Assembly (NCBI GenBank): GCA_021784975.1
Contig: JAJYGU010000128.1
Location: forward strand, 1 to 32,721
DNA length: 32,721 nucleotides
Direction: 5' to 3'
Origin: Planctomycetota bacterium
Lineage (GTDB): Bacteria > Planctomycetota > Planctomycetia > Pirellulales > Thermoguttaceae
Of the stretch, positions 10,201 through 18,545 are shown piece after piece. Each line of letters starts with the position of its first letter. Positions within the stretch are counted from its first letter, which is position 1. Below the pieces are notes generated by a model. The model worked only from the letters and a program-made list of their open reading frames with translations. It was not told the origin of the DNA and ran no database searches. Both the position numbers and the translations under genes were made by a program.

Positions 10201-10479
10201 ATGATGACCTCGCTGGCCTTTATCCTGGGCGTGGTGCCCCTGGTGATTGCCGAAGGCGCGGGCGCCGAAATGCGCCGCACGCTGGGGACGGCCGTCTTTA
10301 GCGGCATGCTCGGCGTCACCCTGTTCGGCATCTTCCTGACCCCGGTGTTCTTCTACGTGATCCAAGGCGTAACCGACTGGCGGGAACGCGCGCGTGCCAC
10401 TGGCAGCCCGTCCAGCAGTGCTGAAACACCGTCGAACAAGCCGCTCCTTCCGCCGTCGCTGCAACTGCCAGAGCTTTAG
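7222..10479 (+). CDS. RND efflux permease, HAE1/AcrB family (copy 2, GTG start)
   Basis: 1085 aa; paralogous to copy 1 (FFIRRPIFAAVLS, GIVVDDAIVVVENVERWLAEG, GLASKNAILIVEFAKQQ); 19 nt after the copy 1 stop. Confidence 0.95.
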   Translation: MLSHFFIRRPIFAAVLSIIITLAGSLAVFVLPIAQYPDITPPTVQVTASYPGANAQLVLDTVAAPIEQQVNGVENMLYMSSQCTNDGAYTLTITFALGTDLNIAQVLVQNRVQLAMPVIPDTVQLQGVAVKKKSPSIMMIVNLFSEKDAAGHYLRNDLYLSNYATIQIRDELSRLPGVGDVTFLGERDYSMRVWLDPEKLATRDMTADDVVNALKEQNVQVAAGQIGQPPVPPGQNFQLTMSTLGRLIEPRQFGDIVLKTSFSGPTAQDATVVHLRDVARLELGAQQYDQSCTLDAEPSVALSIYQLPGSNALQTAKAVYAKMESLKSQFPEGVQYKIVYDTTPFIYESVTEVLKTLRDAVLLVAIVVLVFLQNWRAAIIPLIAVPVAIIGTFAVMAGMGFSLNNLSLFGLVLAIGIVVDDAIVVVENVERWLAEGLSPREAAFKAMDEVTGPVVAVALVLCAVFVPCAFISGITGQFFRQFALTIAVSTVISAFNSLTLSPALAAVLLKPHGARRDWLAVLMDVGLGWFFKLFNLGFSRATALYTRGVAMLLRVSAIVLLVYGGLLYLTWWGMARMPTGFIPEQDKGYLLVNVQLPDGASVERTRRVMQRIEQMARKLPGVAHTVGISGQSLLLGANASNFGSLYVMFEPFDRRRGHSLSADAIGAKLSDQCGQEVRDALVSIFGAPPVDGLGNCGGFKLMVEDRGNLGLADLQRAADAVVDRGNQTPGLTGIFTSLRANTPWIYLDIDRIKAKSMGVSVSDVFDMLQVYMGSLYVNNFNEFGRSWQVNIQADAAFRHRLADVEQMKVRNSRGEMIPLATIAAARPISGPVMVMRYNMYPAAAVNGNVATGVSSGESITLMGDVLGKVLPPSMNYEWTDLTYMQILAGSTAMAVFVLAVVLVFLVLAAQYESWSLPLAVILVVPMCLLCSIAGVALAHMDVNIFTQIGFVVLVGLASKNAILIVEFAKQQRQSGIARREATVEACRLRLRPIMMTSLAFILGVVPLVIAEGAGAEMRRTLGTAVFSGMLGVTLFGIFLTPVFFYVIQGVTDWRERARATGSPSSSAETPSNKPLLPPSLQLPEL

Positions 10480-10486
10480 CAGCCGG

Positions 10487-10537
10487 TGCCATGCTTGCTA
10501 AGCGAGCGAAGCAAGACAGGCAGCATGTGCCGGCTCA
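10487..10537 (+). repeat. Dispersed palindromic repeat, copy A
   Basis: ggtgccatgcttgct..gcgagcg..gcaagacaggcagcatg; alignable by eye with the reverse complement of 12487-12545; imperfect inverted repeat agccgg...catgct / agcatg...ccggct. Confidence 0.6.
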
Positions 10538-10664
10538 ACCCCGCCGGCCAGTATGCCCACGGCTGGGTCGCATGTCACCCGTAGCACGCTTGCCGCATGC
10601 CCGCGTCCCGTTTTTGGCGCGCCCACACCCTAGCTCACTCACGGAGGGAGAGGGGACCAACTCA

Positions 10665-11597
10665 CTAATGCATCTCCGCCGCCACCGTACCGATGCCGGG
10701 ACGGTAGAAGTTGAACTGCACATTCGAGTGGTCGGCCAGCAGCGACATGGGCACGGCGGCATCAGGCAGCTTCTTGGCGATCATCAGCGTGGTCAACCGC
10801 ATCCCGAAGGGGTTGTCATGGTTGCCGGCCTGCCAGATCGACACTTTTTGGGCCTTCCAGGTTTCTACCGGTCCCACCGTGACTGCCCGCGTCGGCACCA
10901 ACGACACCTGGCCGCCGCCGGAGGTGCGGGCGTTCTGGATCACGGTCATCGGGTGCAGGTCGGTCACGCGGGTCCTAAGCTTGCGGTATTCCTCAGGCGG
11001 TGGAGGAGCGTCCTTGTAACGGCCTTTGCGTCTAGGCGGATCGTTGAACGCCCAATGCTTAACCTCGCCCTGGCCGCCTTGCATGACCGCGCACCGGGCC
11101 GCATCGTAGCTGGCCGAGTAGGCCTTCAGGTCGCCGGTGGGAAAGTGCAGGTGGGCATCGGGCATCCGCAACTCGCGGCGGATGCGATCGAAACATAGCT
11201 CTTGGTCCGCCCGGGCGAAGCTGAGCGGATGATCGACCGCAACCGGCCGGCCTTCGGCATCCACCCATTCGTCCATGCCCCAGAAGTGGGCGCCGCGAAC
11301 GTCGAGGTTCAACTCGTTGACCAGCCGGGCCACCAGCGGGAGCTGTTCGGTTGGGCCGATCGGACCGCAGATCCCAACCGGGTTGTCGTCGGTCGATTGC
11401 CGCCAGGCGTTGATATACTCCAACGCCTCGGCGAGGTAGAAATCTTGCAGCGTGTCGTACATTACGACGCGAAAGCCGGGGCGGGAGAGCTTTCGCATCT
11501 GTTCGACGGTGAGCTTGGCCGCGTCGACCAAGATCTCGTCGTCCAACGTGGTGTAATCCCACCAATCGGGAGCAACTTTGCTGATCGGGCGCGACAT
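10665..11597 (-). CDS. Glucosamine-6-phosphate deaminase/isomerase-like protein (divergent NagB family)
   Basis: [34 protein letters not shown]...; MDEW and [15 protein letters not shown] align with NagB MDEY and GGVGNDGHIAFNEP. Start at 11597 chosen over the longer ORF. Confidence 0.8.
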   Translation of the reverse strand: MSRPISKVAPDWWDYTTLDDEILVDAAKLTVEQMRKLSRPGFRVVMYDTLQDFYLAEALEYINAWRQSTDDNPVGICGPIGPTEQLPLVARLVNELNLDVRGAHFWGMDEWVDAEGRPVAVDHPLSFARADQELCFDRIRRELRMPDAHLHFPTGDLKAYSASYDAARCAVMQGGQGEVKHWAFNDPPRRKGRYKDAPPPPEEYRKLRTRVTDLHPMTVIQNARTSGGGQVSLVPTRAVTVGPVETWKAQKVSIWQAGNHDNPFGMRLTTLMIAKKLPDAAVPMSLLADHSNVQFNFYRPGIGTVAAEMH

Positions 11598-11631
11598 GGG
11601 AGCGTTCCTTTGCGGCTGAAGGTGGGGAGAG

Positions 11632-12396
11632 TCAAGTGGTGTGGGCGGAGAAAAGCTGGGCCAGCACGTCGTCCTTGGGATAGCCATGACCACGGTGTTG
11701 CACCAAGGCCTCCGCCGCCGCCACCCCGGCCTGCCCGCCCCGCATGAGGGCGTGGCGTTTCATGGATTCCAGGTATTCGTCCATGCCGTGATGGGCCCGC
11801 AGCCACTCGCGCTGGCTGGCATGACAGGCCAGCATTTGGGCCTTTCGCTCAAGCTGGGAGGAAATATCGACCAGCGTGGTCGGCGTAATCGGATTGCCCA
11901 GCGGGTCGACTCCCTCCATCGGGTCACAGTAGTACAGATAGGGCACGCAAGATTTGGCGAGCAACGGGAAATCAGAGGCGTTGGGGATGCTGTAGACGAA
12001 ACTCGCAGCGCGGGCGAGCTGGGAGGCCATTTCGTGGTCCGTCATGTAGTCCCTTGGGGCATGGGTAAACACCAGTGACGGCGCCACGCGGCGCATGAGG
12101 TCGATTGCCTTGCGGATCGAGGGCTTGTCGAACACCACCATTCCGTCGCCCTCGCCCAGACAATGATACGCGGCGCCAATTGATTCGGCGGCCTGAGCAG
12201 CCTCCAGCACGCGACGATGGGAGATGGCCCAAGGGGTTTCGCGGGTGGTGCCCCAATCGCCGGGGGTGGCCGTGGCGATGTGGACCTCGCAGCCGGCCTC
12301 GGCCAGGCGGATCAGCGTACCCCCGCAGGACATCTCCGCGTCGTCGGGGTGCGCCATCAGGGCCAACACGGTATGATGATCGGACAGGCTCGCCAT
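11632..12396 (-). CDS. PIG-L/LmbE family N-acetylglucosaminyl deacetylase-like protein
   Basis: 254 aa; [26 protein letters not shown] (AHPDD motif), [13 protein letters not shown]. Confidence 0.92.
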   Translation of the reverse strand: MASLSDHHTVLALMAHPDDAEMSCGGTLIRLAEAGCEVHIATATPGDWGTTRETPWAISHRRVLEAAQAAESIGAAYHCLGEGDGMVVFDKPSIRKAIDLMRRVAPSLVFTHAPRDYMTDHEMASQLARAASFVYSIPNASDFPLLAKSCVPYLYYCDPMEGVDPLGNPITPTTLVDISSQLERKAQMLACHASQREWLRAHHGMDEYLESMKRHALMRGGQAGVAAAEALVQHRGHGYPKDDVLAQLFSAHTT

Positions 12397-12486
12397 GCTC
12401 TCCTCCAGGGGTAGCCCTTGAGCCTATCACGGGCGGTAGAGCAGATCAAGCCATCGCCGGTACCCCGTGCGCGCTGGTCGTGAGCG

Positions 12487-12545
12487 GGTCGCTGGTAAGC
12501 ATGCTTGCTGTCTCGCCACGCTCGCGCACGCAAGCGTGGCACCCG
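12487..12545 (-). repeat. Dispersed palindromic repeat, copy B
   Basis: Contains perfect hairpin GCCACGCT-cgcgcacgca-AGCGTGGC; the reverse complement matches 10487-10537. Confidence 0.6.
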
Positions 12546-12568
12546 GCCGGCAAGGCCGACGCTCGGTA

Positions 12569-13540
12569 CTAAGCCCCAGTGCCCTCGGCTTTGGGCTTGG
12601 CGGGCTTGGCTTCGGGGGTCGGCGGCTCGTATTCGAACTCCCGCCAGACCATGGGCCGACGCAGGTAGGGCTCGATCCTCAGCACCACCTCGCCATTGTG
12701 AAAGATGCGGACGGTGCCGTTGCTCTGGCTTACGGTGACTGCCACGGCGTTGGTAGCCCGACTGATGGCAGCGGCCGCCCAATGCCGGGCGCCGAGGCCT
12801 TTGGAGAGGGTCACGTCGGCGGCCGAGCAGTCGAGATAGCGGCAAGAGGCTTCCACCACGCCATCGGCAGAAACGATGATTGCCCCGTCCATCTGGGCGA
12901 TTTCCTTAATGCCTTCGCGGACCCGCGGGTCGTCCAGCGAACGCTCTTTGCGGTTATAGCCGCGGACGGGATCGAAGCCGGCCGGCCGGCTGGAGGCCAG
13001 CACCTTGCGCGAATCGCCGACGACAAACAGCGTGCCGACCGGCTTGCCCTCACGTCCCTCGCGGCCGATCTCCACGGCCAAATCGACCACGGTCTTCAGT
13101 GTATCCAAGGGGACGCGGGTCTCCAACTGCCGCAGGTCGCGGCCGGTCAGCCGGTTCAGATGCTCATCCAGATTGATCACGCTCAACGAGTCGATCGTGT
13201 CGGCGTCGAAGCCGCTATACAGGGCCACCACCGCCGAGCCAGGGGCGAGAATATCGTCGGCCACGGCCTCTAAGACCGATCGCGTCAGACGTTCGTAGAT
13301 TGGGCTGGTGGGCATGCCGAGACGGACGGCCTCCAAACCGGCCTCCCTGGCGCCGGCCAACTCCTCCGACGTGTTGGCGGCCACCACCACCTTCCCTTTG
13401 CCGGCAGCCGACTTCAGACGGGCCCAATCGGTCGGCCCTTCCAGCAGCAGCAAGATGCCCTCGGCTTCAGCCGTTTCAATTAATTGCCGGGCAACGGTGA
13501 TGAGCCGCTTGAACTGCTCGGTGAAACGTACGGGCTGCAT
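12569..13540 (-). CDS. DacZ/DisA_N-type diadenylate cyclase (c-di-AMP synthase)
   Basis: From 13540: MQPVRFTEQFKRLITVARQLIETAEAEGILLLLEGP...; C-terminal DAC-like block DGAIIVSADGVVEASCRYLDC...SKGLGARHWAAAAISRATNAVAVTVSQSNGTVRIFHNGEVV. Confidence 0.82.
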   Translation of the reverse strand: MQPVRFTEQFKRLITVARQLIETAEAEGILLLLEGPTDWARLKSAAGKGKVVVAANTSEELAGAREAGLEAVRLGMPTSPIYERLTRSVLEAVADDILAPGSAVVALYSGFDADTIDSLSVINLDEHLNRLTGRDLRQLETRVPLDTLKTVVDLAVEIGREGREGKPVGTLFVVGDSRKVLASSRPAGFDPVRGYNRKERSLDDPRVREGIKEIAQMDGAIIVSADGVVEASCRYLDCSAADVTLSKGLGARHWAAAAISRATNAVAVTVSQSNGTVRIFHNGEVVLRIEPYLRRPMVWREFEYEPPTPEAKPAKPKAEGTGA

Positions 13541-13723
13541 GGGTTCGCTGCCTCCATGGGGGCCTTCACCGCGTCTGGACGGGTGTTGCGGAAACCGACC
13601 GCTGTCGAGCGAACAAATTGGCAACGGACAAGGGACGATAGGGACATCCGCTATCGTACCGGCTTTGGCATTTGGAAGCAACTGCAAGGCACACATAGCT
13701 TTGTGATTAAGGAACGTGAGTGA

Positions 13724-13755
13724 GTGAGTGTCAGAACCAGTGAGTGTCAGAACCA
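13724..13755. repeat. 16-bp perfect tandem duplication spanning a stop codon
   Basis: gtgagtgtcagaacca x2 (13724-13739, 13740-13755); minus strand TGGTTCTGACACTCAC x2. Confidence 0.9.
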
Positions 13756-14457
13756 TTGTCGGAAACGCTCCGCCATGCCGGGCGGTGGCGGCGACTTTCC
13801 CGTTCGCAGATACTGTTGCCACCGGTTTACGTCGTTGCCCAGGTCTTGGCCGGTCACTTTCGTCAGCGACAGGACGGCCAGGTACTGCATGGCCGGATCG
13901 GCGTCGTTGAGGGCATCCCCCAACGCCTTGACGGCGGCCGGATTCCTGGTCTCGCCCAGCGCCTTGACCGCGGTCATCCGAACTTCGGAGGCCACGTCGC
14001 TGTTGGCGGCCGTGGCCAATAGCTCCACCGCTTGATTGTCGTGGTGTTTGCCCCACGCCTGGCAGGCGGCAATGCGAACTTGGGTATCGGAATCGTTCAT
14101 GGCTGCCTTGAGAATTCCATCGGCCGAGGCGCTTGGATAGGCGCCCAGGGCACGGATGATTTCAGTGCGGATCAGAGGATCTTTCTCGGTGCGGATCGAG
14201 GCGGCCAATTGCTCCGAGATCGACTGTCTTTGTTGCGGCGTGGCCTGGGAGGCCTCGGCCGACCATTTCCGCAACTGAGTCAGCCGCTGCGCCGGTGTGA
14301 CCACGCCCGGAAGTGAATCCGAAACAGTCCCTTGAAATGGCACCCAAGTGGGCAATATATCCATGTCGGCGCATCCAGCGGTCCCCAGCGCAGCGATGCC
14401 GCACAACGTCAGCCAGAGCCTCTGTCGACGAACGCTGTGCATAGCGATGGCCGCCAT
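13747..14457 (-). CDS. HEAT-repeat (PBS-lyase-like) putative lipoprotein
   Basis: MAAIAMHSVRRQRLWLTLCGIAALGTAGCADMD (lipobox LGTAGC), then HEAT-like repeats EIIRALGAYPSASADGILKAAMNDSDTQVRIAACQAWGKH... Confidence 0.75.
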   Translation of the reverse strand: MAAIAMHSVRRQRLWLTLCGIAALGTAGCADMDILPTWVPFQGTVSDSLPGVVTPAQRLTQLRKWSAEASQATPQQRQSISEQLAASIRTEKDPLIRTEIIRALGAYPSASADGILKAAMNDSDTQVRIAACQAWGKHHDNQAVELLATAANSDVASEVRMTAVKALGETRNPAAVKALGDALNDADPAMQYLAVLSLTKVTGQDLGNDVNRWQQYLRTGKSPPPPGMAERFRQWF

Positions 14458-14597
14458 CCGCAGACCTTGGCCCGGTGTGTGCACCCAAGAACGCGAGGGC
14501 GGGACTATAACAATGCTGCCGGCTTTCGCCAAGACGAATTGATCGGCAACCGCCATCATATTGGGAGGAATGGCAAAAGTGGATAGTTCCAGCCCGA

Positions 14598-14619
14598 GCC
14601 GATTATTCGAATAATCGGC
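14598..14619. promoter_or_regulatory. 22-bp perfect palindrome between divergent genes (candidate operator)
   Basis: GCCGATTATTCGAATAATCGGC equals its own reverse complement; lies between starts at 14457(-) and 14671/14704(+). Confidence 0.5.
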
Positions 14620-14670
14620 ACAATCGGTATCTTCGCTCTCGCCCAATTTCTAATTGGGTATAATGGAATC

Positions 14671-15846
14671 ATGAGCGATGCACCTCGGGGCGTACTTCTT
14701 CGGATGCTGCAGTGGTTTCGAGTTGCCGTCGCTGTGGTCCTCTGCCTTGGGCTGGCATCCTCGGCCAAGTCGCTGGATTACGTGGTTCTGCACCGCGACG
14801 GCAAGGAAATTCAGGTAAGTGGGCGGTTAGTGGTCGCCGCCCGAGACGGCGGAATCTTGCTGCTGGCCGAAGACGGTCTGCTCTGGGCGATTCCCCCCGA
14901 CGAACAGGTGAGCCATACCGCGGATGCGACGCCCTTCCATCCGCTGACGCGCAGCGAGATTTCGCGGCGCCTGTTGACCGAGCTGCCCGCCGGGTTCGAG
15001 GTGTACAAAACCGCCCATTATCTGATTTTTCACGACACATCTCAGGCCTACGCCCAATGGTGCGGCTCCCTATTTGAGGGGCTTTATCGCACGTTCACCA
15101 ACTTTTGGACGCACAAAGGCTTCGAACTGGCACCGCCCGAGTTTCCCTTGGTGGCTGTGGTCTTTGCCGATCGGCAAGCGTACTTAAAGTACGCTCGGGC
15201 GGAACTGGGCGAGGCCAGCCAGTCGGTCATCGGCTACTTCGCTATGTTGACCAATCGAATGACCATGTACGATCTGACGGGCTTGGGTGGCCAAGGTTAC
15301 GCCGAGCGGGGCCACACGGTTGCCCAAATCAACCAGGTCCTCGCCCAGCCGCAGGCCTTGCAGACCGTGGCCACGATCGTACACGAAGCCACCCATCAGC
15401 TCGCTTTCAACTGCGGGCTGCACAGGCGGCTGAGCGATTGTCCGGTGTGGTTTAGCGAGGGGATCGCCGTCTTTTTCGAGACGCCGGACCTGCGAAGCGC
15501 CAAGGGCGGCAACCGCGTCGGGGCCATCAACCAGATGCGCCTGACGCGTTTTCTGAGGTACTGCGCCACCCGCCCGGCAAACTCGCTGGAGACTCTAGTC
15601 CGCAACGACCAACGCTTTCATGACACCCGAAGGGCGCCGGATGCCTACGCCGAGGCGTGGGCCTTGACTTATTTCTTGCTCCACCAGCATTCCAAACAGT
15701 ATGTAGCGTACCTGCGAATGCTCTCACAAAAGAAGCCCTTGCTTCAGGATCCGCCAGAGGTGCGGTTGAAGGAGTTCCGGCATGCCTTCGGCGACTTGCG
15801 GCGTTTGGACGCCGAGTTGCTGAAATACATTGGTCGGCTCCGCTGA
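14671..15846 (+). CDS. DUF1570-like secreted protein with zincin HExxH motif
   Basis: 391 aa; signal peptide MLQWFRVAVAVVLCLGLASSAKS (possible alternative start 14704); IVHEATHQLAFNCGL. Confidence 0.75.
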   Translation: MSDAPRGVLLRMLQWFRVAVAVVLCLGLASSAKSLDYVVLHRDGKEIQVSGRLVVAARDGGILLLAEDGLLWAIPPDEQVSHTADATPFHPLTRSEISRRLLTELPAGFEVYKTAHYLIFHDTSQAYAQWCGSLFEGLYRTFTNFWTHKGFELAPPEFPLVAVVFADRQAYLKYARAELGEASQSVIGYFAMLTNRMTMYDLTGLGGQGYAERGHTVAQINQVLAQPQALQTVATIVHEATHQLAFNCGLHRRLSDCPVWFSEGIAVFFETPDLRSAKGGNRVGAINQMRLTRFLRYCATRPANSLETLVRNDQRFHDTRRAPDAYAEAWALTYFLLHQHSKQYVAYLRMLSQKKPLLQDPPEVRLKEFRHAFGDLRRLDAELLKYIGRLR

Positions 15847-16103
15847 CGGTGCGGCCCTGCCCGGTATTGGTCACGCCGGCCGCGCTTCGCGCCCAACCGA
15901 TCCGCCTTCGGCCGGTGCCCGTCGCTGCCTCGCCCGGTAACGATTTTTTCACTCGGACGGTGAAGAGTACGGTTTCGTCGCACTCGGCAGGCGGAGTACG
16001 TTTTGCCCATGTTTCGAGTGAGTGCGTTTGCAATTTGCCCGCCTGAGGGCTAGATTAGCGGCATCAGGTGCATCCCCGAATCAACCCCTTCAAAGGTATA
16101 ACC

Positions 16104-17426
16104 ATGCCAGCCCAACGTGTTTCAGACTCGGCGGCCGCGACCTCACGTCGCAGTTTTCTCAAAGCCACCTCGGTGTTGGCCGCCGGCGCCGCCGTGGCTA
16201 GCCCATTGGTCTTTAGCCGCAGCGCGCACGCCGCCGGCAGCGATTTGCTGAAGATCGGCTTGATCGGCTGCGGCGGCCGCGGCACCGGGGCCGCCGGCAA
16301 CGCCCTTCGCGCTGACAAGAACTGCAAGCTGGTAGCCATGGCCGACGCCTTCCCCGATCGGCTGGAAGGCTGCCTGCACGCTCTGAAGGGTTTTGGCGGC
16401 AAAGTGGCGGTCGACCCGGACCATCGTTTCGTGGGCTTGGAGGCCGGCCAGAAGTTGATCGACTCCGACGTCGACGTGGTGCTGTTGTGTGAACCGCCGC
16501 ATTTTCGCCCCATCCACTTGAAGGCCGCCATCAACGCCGGCAAGCACGTGTTTGCCGAGAAACCGGTGGCCGTCGATGCGCCGGGCGTCCGCAGCGTGCT
16601 GGCCATTGCCGAGGAGGCCAAGAAAAAGCGATTGAATCTCGTGGCGGGACTGTGCTGGCGTTACGACCCCGCGGTGTGTGAGACCATGAAGCGGATCCTC
16701 GATGGAGCCATCGGCGACCTCAGGACCATCCAAGAAACGTACCTGACCGGGACTCTCTGGCATCGCGACCGCCAGCCTGACTGGTCCGAAATGACCTACC
16801 AGATCCGCAATTGGTACTACTACACCTGGCTCTCGGGCGACTTCAACACCGAGCAGCATGTCCACAGCCTCGACAAGGCCGCCTGGGCGATGCACGACCA
16901 GCCGCCGGTCCGGGCCTGGGGCATGGGCGGGCGGCAAGTCCGCAGCGAAGCCAAGTGGGGCAACATCTTCGACCACCATGCCGTGGTCTACGAGTATGCC
17001 AACGGAACCCATGTCTATTCCTATTGCCGCCAAATGGCCGGCTGCTACCAGAATGTCTCCGACCTGATGGTGGGCACCAAAGGCGAAGCCATAGTCACTC
17101 CGCATCACACCATCAAAGGGGCGACCAACTGGCGCTATAAAGGCCACGACGCCAACATGTACGACGTGGAGCACCAGCGGTTGTTCGCTGCCATTCGCGC
17201 CGGCAAACCGATCAACAACGGCGATTACCTTGCCAAGAGCACCATGCTGGCCATCCTCGGTCGAATGGTGGATTACACCGGGCAAGAGTTGACTTGGCAA
17301 CAAGCCATCAACTCGCAAGAGAGGCTGGCCCCGGCCACGTATCGCTTCGACGCCGAGCCGCCGATCAAACCCGGTCCCGACGGCAGATATCCGATTGCCG
17401 TGCCCGGCGTGACGAAGTTCGTTTAG
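16104..17426 (+). CDS. Gfo/Idh/MocA family oxidoreductase with Tat signal
   Basis: MPAQRVSDSAAATSRRSFLKATSVLAAGAAVASP; LKIGLIGCGGRGTGAAGNAL; HVFAEKPVAVD. Confidence 0.93.
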   Translation: MPAQRVSDSAAATSRRSFLKATSVLAAGAAVASPLVFSRSAHAAGSDLLKIGLIGCGGRGTGAAGNALRADKNCKLVAMADAFPDRLEGCLHALKGFGGKVAVDPDHRFVGLEAGQKLIDSDVDVVLLCEPPHFRPIHLKAAINAGKHVFAEKPVAVDAPGVRSVLAIAEEAKKKRLNLVAGLCWRYDPAVCETMKRILDGAIGDLRTIQETYLTGTLWHRDRQPDWSEMTYQIRNWYYYTWLSGDFNTEQHVHSLDKAAWAMHDQPPVRAWGMGGRQVRSEAKWGNIFDHHAVVYEYANGTHVYSYCRQMAGCYQNVSDLMVGTKGEAIVTPHHTIKGATNWRYKGHDANMYDVEHQRLFAAIRAGKPINNGDYLAKSTMLAILGRMVDYTGQELTWQQAINSQERLAPATYRFDAEPPIKPGPDGRYPIAVPGVTKFV

Positions 17427-17472
17427 TTCGACCCCTCGCTTATGCTTCGGGTTAATCTCGGGTGCGACCCGC

Positions 17473-18525
17473 ATGGCCGAAAAACCACTTTCCGCAATCG
17501 ACTATCTTGCCCAACCCGCCAAGCACCCGCCGCGGCCGGTGTGCGCGGTATTTGGGGCCGAGTCCTTTTTGCGACGACAGGCAATGCTCTGCCTGCGGGC
17601 GGCGGTGTCGGAGGTCGACGAGGGCGAACTGTCTTTACGAACATTTGACGGGGAAGAGGCCCTGTTTCGCGACGTGCATGAGGAGCTTTCGACGGTAGCC
17701 ATGTTCGGCGGCAAGCGGTTGGCCGTGGTCGAAGGGGCCGACGAGTTTGTCAGCCGCTACCGCGCCCAGTTGGAAGACTACGTGGCCAAGCCCGCCCACA
17801 GTGGAATCCTGCTGCTGGAAATCGAGTCCTTCCCAAGCAATACGCGGCTCTACAAGGCGATCGCCGCGGCGGGACGATTGATCGACTGCTCGCCACCGGC
17901 GGGTGCCCGGCTCGTCAAGTGGCTGGTCGACTGGGCGCGACAAACACATCGTGCCCAGTTGTCGCAGACCGCGGCGGAAATGCTCGTCGAGTCGATTGGC
18001 CCGGAGTTGGGGTTGTTGGACCAAGAACTCGCCAAGCTGGCCCTCATGACGGCAAGCGGCCAGCAGATCACCCCGGAGTTGGTGAGCAAGGCCGTGGGCG
18101 GTTGGCGAGTGAGGACTGCCTGGGATATGCTGGAGGCTGCGTTGGACGGCAACGTTACCGCCGCCATGCGGGAATTGGATCGTCTGTTGGCCTCGGGCGA
18201 ACAACCGGTGGGCATTTTGGCCCAACTTTCCGCCTCGTTGCGCCGTTTTGCCGCCGCCGCCCGGCTGGTGCTGGCGGCTGAGGCTGCCGGCCGCCGCATT
18301 GCTCTTCGTGACGCGCTGGGCAGAGCGGGCGTGCGCCCGTTCGCCTTGCAAAAGGCCGAACGCCAACTGCGGCTGATGGGACGCCACCGCGGGACGCAGC
18401 TCTATCGGTGGCTGCTCGAGGCGGACCTCGACCTCAAAGGCCAGAGCGCCATGCCGCCCCGCCTGATCCTTGAGCGGTTGATCATCCGCTTGGCGGCGCC
18501 GCAGGATGCGCTAATGGAGCGGTAG
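17473..18525 (+). CDS. holA: DNA polymerase III subunit delta (HolA-like)
   Basis: 350 aa; MFGGKRLAVVEGADEF, ELGLLDQELAKLAL, AWDMLEAALDGNVTAAMRELDRLLASGEQPVGILAQLSASLRR typical of HolA. Confidence 0.85.
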   Translation: MAEKPLSAIDYLAQPAKHPPRPVCAVFGAESFLRRQAMLCLRAAVSEVDEGELSLRTFDGEEALFRDVHEELSTVAMFGGKRLAVVEGADEFVSRYRAQLEDYVAKPAHSGILLLEIESFPSNTRLYKAIAAAGRLIDCSPPAGARLVKWLVDWARQTHRAQLSQTAAEMLVESIGPELGLLDQELAKLALMTASGQQITPELVSKAVGGWRVRTAWDMLEAALDGNVTAAMRELDRLLASGEQPVGILAQLSASLRRFAAAARLVLAAEAAGRRIALRDALGRAGVRPFALQKAERQLRLMGRHRGTQLYRWLLEADLDLKGQSAMPPRLILERLIIRLAAPQDALMER

Positions 18526-18545
18526 CCCAGAGTATTCGTGGAACC

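Noticed and set aside
13635-13657. Small inverted repeat ACGATAG-n9-CTATCGT upstream of the DacZ-like start
   Set aside because: Short 7-bp arms; within chance expectation and no promoter elements clearly positioned. Noted only.
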